NCBI GenBank assembly: GCA_014529385.2 | Contig: CM043959.1 | Span: 91,367,529 to 91,431,528 of the forward strand | Origin: Adiantum capillus-veneris | Taxonomy: Eukaryota; Streptophyta; Polypodiopsida; Polypodiales; Pteridaceae | Direction of reading: 5' to 3' | DNA length: 64,000 nt | In this document: positions 35,103 through 45,752 of the stretch, in pieces | Numbering within the stretch: the first letter of the stretch is position 1 | How the letters are laid out: each line of letters begins with the position of its first letter | Notes under the pieces: generated by a model | What the model was told of the DNA's origin: nothing | What the model saw: only the letters and a program-made list of their open reading frames with translations | Databases searched by the model: none | Made by a program: the position numbers and the translations under genes

Positions 35103-36613
35103 TATGGTGACCGCGGAGAGCACGACGGCTTTGAGAGCTTCGAGACGATAGCTCGCTCGCTCTCGACGGTGGAGTTCGATCGCGGAGTTTCACGGAGAGC
35201 GATTTTAGCTTGAGGAGCATTGTCTTTGGAGCTTAGGAGCTTGGTGTGGTCAAGCTTGGTTGAGGAGGCGGTTGCGGCTTCCTTGGTGAGAGGAGCTTTT
35301 GAGCTAAGTGGAGCTCGTTAGAGAAGTGCTCGGCGGAGGAGAGCTTGACATTCGAGTGCTTGGATGCTGTTGTGGCAGAGCTCTTGCGTTGGAGCTTGCA
35401 TTGAGAGGACATTACATCACGTAGAGTGGAGCAAGAGCAGGTTCAAGACTGTGTGCAGCTCGTTTTTGCCATTTTCGGGCTCTAAAATGCAGCTTTTTGC
35501 GTAGCTCCGTCATACAGAGTCAGATCTACATGATCCAAGAGTCTAGGTCAGGGTTTTGGCACGCTCCGGACGCAATGGTGATGTCTATTTGCTGAAATTC
35601 TGCTTTGAATTACAGCAGCAGGTTTATTTGTGCACTTTCGAGTCCCAAAAACACTGTTTTTGGTATATCTCACACACACGGAGTATTTTCTGCAGCAACC
35701 AGCAAATTCATAGGTGTACACAGGTTTTTGGATATGCATTTGTCCAGAGAGCCACTCATGCGAGAGTGAGCTATGTTGCCATGGTCTTGGCAGTTTATGT
35801 ATGCCATATATGGATTTGTGTATTTGTTTATGGCTGAGATTATTTAAGATTTGGCTCAATTTATAGAAGAAACTCTGTTGGATTTTATCCAGGTTCTCGC
35901 CATAGCTTCTACGTATCCGTAGGTTGCTCTTTGACAGTTTAGTGGTTGAGTTTACTCCCACTTTGACAGGTGATTTTCAGTCATCATTTGGTTGGAGTTT
36001 GGAGTCACTTGTGTATGCCCTTGTGTGCCGTATTTCGTATTGCGCATAGCGACAGATCTTGCAAGGTTTTGCGAAATGTTGCTATAGTTATCTGGCAGAC
36101 ATTTGGTCATCGATTGAAAGGTATTTTGGCAACAATTATCACTCACATGTATGTCATTTGAGGTGCCGTTGAGTGGTACTCCGGCAAGAGCGGGTATGCT
36201 CATATGTATGACTTTGTGAGGTGATTCCGGTCGAGTTTATTCCCGGATTGGCCATCGTGGCATATATTATTGTCTCTTTGAGGTTTACTGTTGAGATTTT
36301 GCTCCAGTTACAAAGGAGACTCTGCCAAATGTTTGTCATATATTTATTCGCGATTGAGTCATATTGACTTGTGATTTTGTGCAAGGTTTTGCACGGTTAT
36401 TGGTGCAACTTTGCATCAGGTTTTGAGCCATATTTGCAGACTTTTGTTGATGCAATTCGAGCCAGTTTAGGGCTGACTTGTATTGACATTGTGGGAGCTC
36501 TATTTTGGAGTGTGTCTCACAGGTTTTACATTGTGTTTCTGGCCATATTTGTAGACAATTTCCAGGTGTTGTTGGTGAGGTGGTTTTTCTTTCTAGTTTG
36601 CTACATTGTGCTC
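35103..36613 (+). other. untranslated leader of copy A
   Basis: About 1.5 kb between primer site and the first Gag ATG. It contains repeated cues such as GAGCTTGG and GTTTTGCACGG but no ORF with a motif. The leader of copy B is of similar length (about 1.7 kb) and also lacks ORFs, so a long leader is a family feature. Confidence 0.6.
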
Positions 36614-38437
36614 ATGGCAGAAACAGGTGATCGATCAGATTGTGACCTCTCACAGATGTGCGTGTTTGATGGGTCAGACTTTGCGGCATGGAGAGAGTGT
36701 ATGCTTGATGCATTGACACAGCGAGGGTTGCATCGACCATTGAGTGGTGATGCAGGTAGACCTTCAAACATGTCTGACGATCAGTGGCAGGAGCTAGAGG
36801 AGATGGCACTATCTACGCTCTCTTTGCACCTTGCGGAATCTGTATATGCTCTTGTTATGTATGAGACTACTTCGAGAGCACTTTGGCACAGATTACATGA
36901 TATGTATGATAGAACTGAGTCATCACGGACTCGTGTGAGACATGTACATTCACGAGCACGCCGACAGGTGACATGTTGGTATTGTGGTCATTCTGGACAC
37001 GTTAGACGACGCTGTTTTCATCGTATGCGACATCGTAGGAGACATGGCAGTCTCAGAGATGTATGTAGTGATGCCATGGACTCAATTGCTTTGACAGTTG
37101 AGGCACATGTAGTGTCGGAGTATATTAGTGACGGGGATGTCACTTTTACCTCGAGCTATGTACGAGATGCTATACATGTGGATAGTGCACTCCCTTCGCA
37201 GTGGTTGCTAGACGCAGATGCTATGTTTCATGTCACGCCGCATCGTGCATGGTTTTGTAGCTATTCTAGCGGGATGCTTGGCAGTGCACGTTTGATCGAT
37301 GGATCGATGCACGCGATAGCAGGTGCAGGAGATGTGAGACTGTCATTACCGAGTGGTGCATCTTACTTGTTACGACATGTGCGCTATGTACCAGATTTGA
37401 CAGTGAGTTTGATCTCGATTGGTCAGCTTAGAGATTGTGGATGTCAGATTTCGCTACGAGAGCGAGATTTTGTGATGCATTTGGGTTCGCTAGTGATTGC
37501 GAGAGGTGCCAGGAGTGGTACAGGTTACCCATTGCATGTGGATCACGCGAGAGACGGTGTTGTCTCTGTGATCACGCAGCTAGGTAGAGAGTGAGAGAGC
37601 AGGCGAGTCTCTTTTGCTTGTGGGTTGCAGGATGCTTTGCATGGAGTGCAGAGTAGTGAGCTCGTTGTGCACACAGTTGGGGCACGACTTGAGCAGTCAC
37701 ACAGAGAGGTGACAGAGTCAGACATGCATGCTTTGTTAGTGACTGAGCAAAGCAGAGAGTCAGTTGTGCGAGATACTTCTATGCAGGATAGACAGGTAGA
37801 GCGGTCTTGCTCTAGTGAGTCACGACAGGAGGACGTTGTGCAAGAGTCTATGCATACGGAGTTAGAGCATGAGAGCTCTAGTGAGTCACAACAGATTGAG
37901 TGGTCATGTTTGCAGTGGATGATTGCAGAGGAGACTGAGATGTCAGCGATTATGCAGTCATTCCTTTCTATGCTCGACAGTGAGCATGGGGATATAGTTG
38001 TGCAGGATATGGCTTCCAGCAAACATCTAGAGCAGCTGGTTTGCTCTGAGGTTGCACGACAGGTTGATGCGTCTTTTGTGGACAGTCAGGAGATGCATGT
38101 GGCTGACACGCCTTGTCAGTCAGAGATGCCTATTGCCAGGGATATATATGTTGATGCATGCTCCGTAGAGCTAGCAGGGCCCGCTAGCATTGCATCGGCA
38201 TTCGGTGGTCTCATGTATGAGATGTTGAGACCGGATATCGCAGCTGCAGTGGGAGCATTTGCAGTTAGGGTTGTCAGTCGTTTGTTGACTGATGATGGCA
38301 TAGTGCACGAGGGAGATATGCAGGTATTGCATACATACTTGCGGTACGTGTGCGGTACGTCTGGTGGTGTATGGACTTCCACGGGAGCAGGACAGCCGGA
38401 TGCACACGATCACAGCCAGCCAGTGGGCATCGGTTGA
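36614..38437 (+). pseudogene. Gag-protease-RT-tail fusion ORF of copy A (one internal stop)
   Basis: Starting at ATG 36614: CVFDGSDFAAWRECMLDAL and LWHRLHDMYDR are the copia Gag (UBN2-type) pattern. CWYCGHSGHVRRRC is a CCHC knuckle. QWLLDADAMFHVTP replaces the protease D-S-G active site by D-A-D, and LRHVRYVPDLTVSLISIGQL is the usual copia protease end. TGA at 37592-37594 interrupts, and the same frame continues as an acidic Ser/Gln-rich linker. It then enters ASAFGGLMYEMLRPDIAAAV and LRYVCGTSGG, the RT/RNase H connection of copia. Copy B reads CGA at the stop position, so the original was one frame of about 608 codons. Confidence 0.82.
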
Positions 38438-38516
38438 GAGCGGTTTTCTCTCACCTTTTGTAGTCTTTAGACTAGGTTCCCTTGCTTAAAGGCACAGTCG
38501 CCTTTAAGTGGGAGGT

Positions 38517-38703
38517 TGTTGGGGTATAGGCGTCTGTGCCTTGCCCGGCCGCCCAGAGTCTGGGCGCCCACTGACTTGTATACCTTATACATAGCATAAG
38601 TGTATAGGGGGCTGCTCACTCTATTGAGTCTCCCCACCCACGTAGTGTGTGTCTCCTTCTCTCTCTCTCACTCTCCGTCTGAGGTGCTCCCCGATCCCCT
38701 TCA
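38517..38703 (+). repeat. 3' LTR of copy A
   Basis: 187 bp, TGTTGGGGTATAGG ... CCCCTTCA, after the polypurine tract at 38506-38516. Its right border returns directly to copia integrase sequence. Confidence 0.92.
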
Positions 38704-39509
38704 TCCTCATTTGGTTGACGTTGTTGCACATTGTCACCGTTTGCAATCCTTGAGTCTTCACCGTCCTCAAGCTCCATGTACTCATCACCTGTTTCTTTTG
38801 TTTGTTTTCTTTCCAAGTAATCTTTGTACATATTTTGTTCGTTAAAAATTACATCCCTACTTCTTAAGATTTTACCATCTTCAGGATTCCATAGGCGATA
38901 CCCAAAGTCATCTTCTCCATAGCCAATGAAGAAACACTTTTTGGACTTTGCATCTAGCTTTGATCTTAGGCTTCTATCTATGTGCATAAAAGCCTCACAC
39001 CCAAATACTTTGAGAAATGCATAATTCACTGGTTTACCTGTCCATGCCTCTTCTGGAACTCCCCCATCCAATGCCGTTGAGGGTGACCGATTGATTAAGT
39101 ACACAGACGTACTTACAACTTACGCCCAAAGCTCAAGCGGTAGTCCTGCATGTAGCCGCATGCTTCGTGCTCGCTCCATGATTGTACTATTCATCCTTTC
39201 CGAAATCCCATTTTGTTGAGGTGTCCTTGGGGTTGTCCTTTGCCTCCGAATGCCATTGCTAGCACAAAAGCTTTCAAAAGCTTGGCTGCAATATTCGCCT
39301 CCATTGTTGGATCTGAGGCATTTAACCTTGGTACAAGTTTCATTCTCCACAAAGACTTTCCACCTTTGAAATATGGAAAATACATCGGATTTATTCTTCA
39401 TGACATAAACCCATGTTTTTCTAGTCGCATCGTCTATGAATGTTACATAGTACAATGAGCCACCAAGTGATGGTGTACTTGCAGGACCCCAAACATCAGA
39501 ATGAACCAA
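38704..39509 (-). pseudogene. copia integrase domain
   Basis: Minus strand: HSDVWGPASTPSLGGSLYYV (first catalytic Asp), CLRSNNGGEYCSQAF (second position, Asn instead of the catalytic Asp), TPQQNGISERMN (catalytic Glu). After a break near 39110 it continues MYLINRSPSTALDG and VFGCEAFMHI. Asp-to-Asn at the second catalytic site would by itself inactivate it. The left border is the nested insertion. Confidence 0.92.
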
Positions 39510-40945
39510 CTCAAATTTTTTATTTTTTCTTTCATTTCCTGATTTTTAAATTTTACCCTCTTTTGTTTACCATAAACACAATCTTCACAGAACTCTAAGT
39601 CCACTTCTTTCAAACCTGGTAGAAGCTTCTTTGTTTGAAGGATTTGCATTCCTTTGGAACTCATATGCCCAAGTCGGTAGTGCCACACTGCAATGTCAAC
39701 TTCTGTAGTTGCTGCACAAGCTGAATGTTGCATGCTAACAGTACACAAGTAAAGTGTACCGACCTTTTCTCCCTTGGCAACCACCAAAGATCCCTTTAAG
39801 ATCTTCCACCGTTTGTTTCCGAATGCAATGTTGTGACCTTCATCGTCCAATTGTCCTGTAGAGATCAAATTTTTGCGAAGAGAAGGAACATGCCTAACAT
39901 TTTTAAGCTTCCATTCATTTCTGTTAGTAGTTTTGACGGAAACTGTACCTTTGCCGACAATCTCACAAGCTTCATTATCTCCCAAGTATACATACCCAAA
40001 ATTACCTTTGGTGTAGTCTTGGAATTGTTGCTTGTGTGGTGTCGCATGGAATGAAGCCGCGGAATCTACTATCCAGGAATTAGACACATTGTATAATGAG
40101 AGAATTATAGCATCTTGCTTTACTTTACCTGCCACATTGGCCTCCGATGTTGGCTTGTTGTCTTGAGACTCAGTCTCATTCTTCTTCTTGGACCAGCAAT
40201 CCTTCTTGACGTGGCCCTTCTTGCCGCAGTTCCAACATTCAAGAACTGACTTTGTGTGTGACTTGCTCCGTCTTGAGCGATCACGACCCTTTTGGGTTTT
40301 GAAACTCTCCTTAGGCCTTCCTCTTGTTTCCATTGACAATGCAACACTTGATGATTCTCCCGTGCTTCTCCTTCGTATTTCCTCGCTTAGGAGAACACCC
40401 ACAACATCATCAAACTTAAGATTATTTGTACCAGAGATAGAATTACTTATAACCATCACAAGGTTGTCCCAACTATCCGGTAGAGATGATAGTATAAGGA
40501 GAGCTCGCACTTCATCATCGAAATTGATTTTCACCGATCGAAGGTGACTTATGTTTGTGTTAAAGTCATTTAGGTGTTCTGCAACTGAACCATTCTCTGC
40601 CATCTTTAGATTGAACAAGCGTTTCATAAGAAATACCTTATTGGATGCCGATGGTTTCTTGTAGAAGTCGTCAAGTGACTTCATCAAGTTCTCCGTGGTC
40701 TTCGTCTCCGAAACATTGAAGGCCACCGTTAACACCAAGTTTAACCGGATTGTTCCCAATGCCTTTTGATCAAGGACAATCCATGCTTCATCTGCCATTG
40801 TTGCGGGCTTCTTCGTAAGATCGCTTAGTGGCAAATAGAGGTCCTTCTGGTAGAGATAGTCTTCAATCTGCATCTTCCAATGTTGGTAGTTTTTGCCGTT
40901 GAACTTCTCAATCTTGAGCTTCCCTTCCTCCGCCATAACTCCCAC
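39443..40945 (-). CDS. copia Gag, protease and pre-integrase polyprotein
   Basis: A 500-codon open frame on the minus strand. Gag: KIEKFNGKNYQHWKMQIEDY at the N-terminus and a CWNCGKKGHVKKDC knuckle around residues 237-250. Protease: WIVDSAASFHATP, where canonical DSGAS is DSAAS, then LKNVRHVPSLRKNLISTGQL. Pre-integrase zinc region: WHYRLGHMSSKGM and CEDCVYGKQKRV. The frame ends where the integrase core continues in another frame. Start chosen at the ATG before EEGKLKIEKFNG; the nearby ATG four codons on is equally possible. Confidence 0.9.
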   Translation of the reverse strand: MGVMAEEGKLKIEKFNGKNYQHWKMQIEDYLYQKDLYLPLSDLTKKPATMADEAWIVLDQKALGTIRLNLVLTVAFNVSETKTTENLMKSLDDFYKKPSASNKVFLMKRLFNLKMAENGSVAEHLNDFNTNISHLRSVKINFDDEVRALLILSSLPDSWDNLVMVISNSISGTNNLKFDDVVGVLLSEEIRRRSTGESSSVALSMETRGRPKESFKTQKGRDRSRRSKSHTKSVLECWNCGKKGHVKKDCWSKKKNETESQDNKPTSEANVAGKVKQDAIILSLYNVSNSWIVDSAASFHATPHKQQFQDYTKGNFGYVYLGDNEACEIVGKGTVSVKTTNRNEWKLKNVRHVPSLRKNLISTGQLDDEGHNIAFGNKRWKILKGSLVVAKGEKVGTLYLCTVSMQHSACAATTEVDIAVWHYRLGHMSSKGMQILQTKKLLPGLKEVDLEFCEDCVYGKQKRVKFKNQEMKEKIKNLSWFILMFGVLQVHHHLVAHCTM

Positions 40946-41009
40946 TCAATTCAAGGAATCCGTTCCTTGAGATAATTTAGCTACGAGCAAACCTTTCTCT
41001 GATACCAAT

Positions 41010-41748
41010 TGTTAGGAAATAAGACGTAGCTAAATAGATATTTGAGTAGATTACTTAATGGAGAGAGATAGATTTCACACACAAGAGATTATAGAGTAGA
41101 GAGAGAGTACACACGACATACGTGGTTCACCCAATGTGGGCTACATCCACGGGAAAGCAGCCACTCAATGGCTTTAGTACTTCAAAACAAGAAGTAGTTT
41201 ACAAAGGGATTATACCCTTAATGGAGCTCCCGCCTTGCTTCACTCTCACCACCTCACACTCACCTTGTTGCATCAACTTCACACTATGAAATGTGTGTAG
41301 AAATGGCCTCCTTTTATAGGCCAAAAGGGCTGCCCTCTCTCATGAGAGGCAGCCATGTGTAGCTGCCCTTGTGTAGATAAGTCCAAATCGGACCCTCCAA
41401 TCCGCCCATGTGTGGCTACCCTTGAGAAGACAAGTCTGCTTTCGAATTCGGCCAATGACCATCGGCCATTGACTTCTGACCACCGACCACTGGCCACCGG
41501 CCATTGACTACCGGCCACCGGTCGGTTGTTTTTCGACCACTTTTCGGCCGCCGTCCGGCCATAATATTCCGGCAAGGGAAAGCCCCCAAGGCCCCTAAAG
41601 TTGCCCCTGATTTTTGGCCGTGAAAATTTTGGTTTCCGACGAGTGATTTTCCTTCACGCACGATGGCTTCTCCTCATAATGGGGGCCTTACAAATGTGCG
41701 CTTTTACCACAGAAAATTACAAGGGTAAATCAAGCTCCATACTTAACA
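41010..41748 (-). repeat. 5' LTR of the copia element (739 bp) and primer site
   Basis: Minus strand: starts TGTTAAGTATGGAGC, ends TTTCCTAACA at 41010, and is followed by the primer site TTGGTATCAGAGA (about 40996-41008). It holds a TATA-like TATAAAAGG on the minus strand near 41315. The middle (41450-41530) is an array of GGCCA/CCGG phrases such as CCACCGGCCATTGACTACCG. Confidence 0.92.
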
Positions 41749-41901
41749 GTATGGGACAACCGAAACTGACAATAGAGAGGATGAGAAAGACAATAGCAAA
41801 AACCATATGAGTATACCATTCCATTACATAAAGTTCACTATTCAAGGCCGGAAGATAGTGTTGACCTATCCCAGAAGAGAAACAATGGGAGAAGGAGTCT
41901 T

Positions 41902-43110
41902 ATGATGGGCCAAAAGATGCGAAGAAAGATAGACCTAGCCAGACCTGGAGAGAAACCGCAACCCGTCTATATAGCCATCGACCTGAGCCAAGAAGAGGAA
42001 GAGGAGCTTCTCAGCCTTCTTCAGGAATATAAGGATGTGTTTGCATGGTATTATAATAATTTAAAGGGAGTGGATCCGACAATATATCAGCATACTATCC
42101 CTTTAAAACTTGATGCAAAACCTAGCAGACAAAAGCCATACATGTACAATGATACCTTTCCTAAGCGTATCAAGGAAGAGATTGATAAATTGAAAGAAGC
42201 GGAGTTTATCTATGAGATAGAACACACTGATTGGGTATCTCTAATTGTTGTTGTATCCAAAAAGAATGGTAAACTCCGAGTGTGCGTCACCCTCAAAAAA
42301 GTCAATGCAACCACAATAAGGGATAACTATCCCTTACCAATTACGGACCACGTCCTTGAAAGAGTGGCAGGAAAGCATGCATATTCCTTCTAAGATGGAT
42401 TATTCGGTTACAATCAACTTGCAATTGCACCCGAGGACCACTATAAAACAACATTTGCCACATAATGGGGTATATTTGCATATTGGGTCATGCCATTTGG
42501 GTTAACAAATGCACCTACAACATTTCAAAGATTGATGGCCCATGCCTTCAAGGAGTACTTGAGGAATTTCTTGGAAATCTATATGGATGACCTATGTGTG
42601 AACTCTCTGCAAAGAAAGAAACATACAAAACACCTTAAAAGGGTATTCAAGAAATGCAGGACATATAGGATTTGCCTTAATCTAGAAAAATGTGTTTTCA
42701 TGGTAGGACAAGGACGAATCTTGGGGCATATTGGCTCGGAGAGTGGCATATACACAGATTTGGATAAGATTAAGGTGAATATCAAAATGCCTAAGCCAAT
42801 CAATGGAAAGCAAGTACAATGCTTTATGGGACATTGTGGTTATTACAAGATGTTCATACACATGTATGCAATTATCGCCGCCCAACCCCTGTATAGACTA
42901 ATAGTGATCTTTGAATGGAAAAATGAGTGCAAGGAATCATTTAAGAAATTAAAAGATTCCCTTGTATCCGCTTTGGTGCTACAGGCACCTGATTGGGAAA
43001 AAATCTTTCATGTCCATACAGATGCATCTGCATTTTCTACAGGATGTATTCAGGCTCAACCAGGAGAGGGAACCATGGATTTCCGGTCAGTTATACTAGC
43101 CGACAACTAA
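41902..43110 (+). pseudogene. gypsy reverse transcriptase and start of RNase H
   Basis: In one frame: KLRVCVTLKKVNATTIRDNY, then a TAA at 42391-42393, GYNQLAIAPEDHYKTTFAT, a second stop near 42463, [20 protein letters not shown] and the catalytic IYMDDL. GRILGHIGSESG marks the connection, and FHVHTDASAFSTGCI the RNase H first Asp. The two stops are point nonsense. VCVTLKKVN replaces the usual VCVDYRxLN, so a conserved Asp is lost as well. Confidence 0.88.
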
Positions 43111-43966
43111 ATAGTGCCAAAAGAATTACACCACCACTGAAAGAGAGGGGATTGGAATGATTTATGCTGTTAAGAAATTTTGGCATTATCTCCTCGCAAA
43201 TAACTTTGTGTTTTTCACAGATCATCAAGCTCTTTTATCCCTTGTCAACAAACCATGCAACACTGGGTGAATCGTAAGATGGTTCATTATATTGTTGGAG
43301 TTTGACTTTACGATAGTGGTTAAAAAGGGGAGCATGCATCTTAGAGCAGACCACCTTTCTCGATTACCAAATGGAGAAGCTCTAGAGGGTGTGGATGATG
43401 ATCTCCTGAATGCATATCTCTTTAATATAGAAATGGTACCTAAGTGGTCCCAAGAGATCGTAAAGCTACTATCACAGGGTGGGGAATTTGACAAAACCGA
43501 CCTAGACCTTAAACAAAGAACGATTCGCCAAGCTAAGAACTTTCAGTTGATTGGATGATGTTTATATAATTTAGTCTCCGACGGCATCCTAAGAGTGTGC
43601 ATAAATCCTGAGGAATACGGAACATATTTGCTGGAAGCGCAGAATCAGGATTTAATGTTTCATTGTTTAGCCACAAAAACTTTCCAACGACTGTGCCAAT
43701 TAGGAGTGTATTTGTCGACTATGCGCATTGATGTTCATGATTATGTACCTAGTTGCACCAAACAAATGCAGATCAAGCCCACCCATCAAACATGCAACAT
43801 AACACTTACGTCAGAATGGAGTCAATACATTGTTGACTACTTGGAGAAATAGACGTTTCCTGAAAATATCACCAAAGCACAATAGAGAACGATAGAAATA
43901 GAAGTTCATGATTTCACTCTGATTGAAAATTAGCTCTATAAAAGGGGAAATGATAACCAGATTAGG
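43111..43966 (+). pseudogene. RNase H remainder and integrase N-terminal linker
   Basis: Frames shift repeatedly. FTIVVKKGSMHLRADHLSRL near 43300 is the C-terminal landmark of gypsy RNase H. Beyond 43560 the sequence is open in 43595-43852 without a diagnostic motif. Confidence 0.65.
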
Positions 43967-44700
43967 TTGTGTGCAACGGAGAACATGTACATTCCAATCC
44001 TAGAACAAGCAAATGGAGGGACTAGTGGAGGCCATTCCTCACGAGAAAAGACAACAAAAATTGTCCTCACCTCGGGAATATGGTGGCCAAAATTACATAT
44101 GGATGCAAACAAATATACAAAACGATGTGAGTCTTGTCAAAGAACCAACAAACCAATAAACCAGGATGAGATGCCCTTACGGCCAGTGATGGGAGCCAGA
44201 ACTTTTGCCAAGTGGGGAATAGACTTTGTAGGACCAATCTCACCCCCTGCTTACAAAACGCATGCCCGTTACATAATCGTAGCCACAGATTATCTCACCA
44301 AATGGGTAGAAGCTAAAGCTACACAAAAGGCTAATGCCAGGACTACTGCACAATTTCTATACGAAAATGTCTTTGTTAGATATGGTCTACCTATAGAAAT
44401 TGTCACTGATCAAGGCACACATTTCATAAATGAGATAATCAAAAACCTTCTTGAAGACTTCATGATAGTTCATAAGAAGTCAGCTACCACCCACAGGCTA
44501 ATGGCCAAGTAGAAGCTACAAATAAGACTCTCTGCACAATCTTAACTAAGATAGTATCAGAGTCTAGAATGGATTGGGATCAGAAGCTACATTCAACTTT
44601 ATGGGCGTATAGGATTGCTTACAAAACCTTGATAGGAACAACACTGTACAACATGGTGTTTGGACTTAATGCTATACTGCCTATGTAATTCTTAATCCCA
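43967..44700 (+). pseudogene. gypsy integrase core
   Basis: HSSREKTTKIVLTSGIWWPK and CESCQRTNK form the zinc-binding end; WGIDFVGPISPP gives the first Asp, IVTDQGTHF the second Asp. The last catalytic region (HPQANGQVEATNKTL) lies in another frame after a shift near 44480-44490. It closely follows the Athila/Tat pattern (TDxG, ANGQxEATNK). Confidence 0.88.
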
Positions 44701-44742
44701 ACACTAAGAGTAGAAAAATGTCTAGAGTGGACAGGTCATGAA

Positions 44743-45752
44743 ATGTCTTCACAAATAGATGACCATGAAAAGCTAGATGAGCTTTTCTTGAAAGCATTAG
44801 CTTCTATCTACGCACAAAAACAAAGGCAAAAAGAATTTTTTGATAAGCATATATGCTCCAAAAAATTCAAAACAGGCCATTATGTCTTGGTTTACACATT
44901 AAAACAACATGCAAAGAAACTTAAAAAGCGAGGGACGGGACCCTTTGTGATCAAAGACTTATCTCCAAGTGGGGTTGTCCGCTTGCTACATTGAATGGGG
45001 AAGAAATGCCTAACTGGATTAGTGGTTGTCGACTAAAAAGATTTCATCTACCACTAACCCCAAATATGCTCCAACAAATCCATCACGCAAAGAAACAGAC
45101 GCACGCAAAAGAGAAAATTGTTGCAAAAGCTCAAGCAGAGGCCAAGGAAAGGACAACAAAAAGGAAGCTTCTTCAACAGCAACAACAACATGGACCACCT
45201 CTGAATATAAATGCAATTCAAGTAACAGACTTTGACAATGGTACCATACAAGAGCCCAAAATCGATGTCAAAATAGGATACAATCAAGTGAGGGTCACAA
45301 CGATGCTCGATTCGGGAGCTCAAGGCAACTTGATCTCCTACAACCTTTACAAGCAACTTCAACTTGACCACCAATTACAAGAGACAAAACAAAAACTGCA
45401 CAGTTATTCAGAATATTCGATTAAGGTAGTGGGATGGACGGTGCTCATAGTACAGGTCAACCAATATGTTTATCCGCATAAATTTTATGTGGTAGAAGAT
45501 ATACACACACAACATGCCTTATTGCTAGGGCAACCTTGGCAGAGAAGATATAATGTACAACTTGATTGGAGTCAGAACACTGTGAGTATACAATCTGATT
45601 CAGAAAAACAACAAGTTCCTTTCGCTACAAGAACTGCAAACAAACAAGCAATACTGCAACCGACAGACAAAGGAAAGCAGCCCTTACAAAGCACCCATTG
45701 TCCAACAATGGATTCCAAAGAGCAATTCAAGGTAGGAAGAGCAAGTCATTAG
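44743..45752 (+). pseudogene. integrase C-terminal (GPF) domain followed by a retropepsin-like domain
   Basis: 44743-44994 contains KKRGTGPFVIKDLSPSGVVR, the GPY/F domain. A one-base shift later the frame 44991-45752 has NGEEMPNWISGCRLKRFHLP, the end of integrase. A Lys/Gln-rich linker follows, then VRVTTMLDSGAQGNLISYNL with the aspartic protease D-S-G-A signature. ALLLGQPWQRRYNVQLDW matches the second conserved block of retropepsins. The integrase tail and the protease share one frame. Canonical gypsy order places protease before RT. Confidence 0.7.

Larger units (their letters stand above)
34902..38703 (+). mobile_element. non-autonomous short-LTR copia-type element, copy A (nested)
   Basis: Two 187-bp LTRs (34902-35088, 38517-38703) flank a 3.4-kb interior on the plus strand, opposite to its copia host. 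Flanking bases TCCTA and TCCTC form a 4/5 target duplication. A primer site (TTGGTATTAGAGC) follows the 5' LTR and a polypurine tract AAGTGGGAGGT precedes the 3' LTR. The interior encodes a Gag and protease-like part and a tail like the end of copia RT, without integrase or an RT core. A second copy lies at 53433-57236. Confidence 0.9.
32944..41748 (-). mobile_element. Ty1/copia LTR retrotransposon, split by a nested element
   Basis: Minus-strand order: 5' LTR (41010-41748), primer site, gag-protease-integrase (40945-38704), insertion of a foreign element (34902-38703), RT-RNase H (34901-33270), polypurine tract, truncated 3' LTR (32944-33209). The order PR-INT-RT-RH is diagnostic for copia. 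Without the insertion the element would be about 5.0 kb. It contains frameshifts and altered catalytic residues. Confidence 0.93.

Noticed and set aside
37543..38022. 159-codon minus-strand Cys/Ser-rich ORF, and its equivalent at 56184-56606
   Set aside because: Both are antisense shadows of the acidic Gag-linker frame of the short-LTR elements; their conservation follows from the sense strand.
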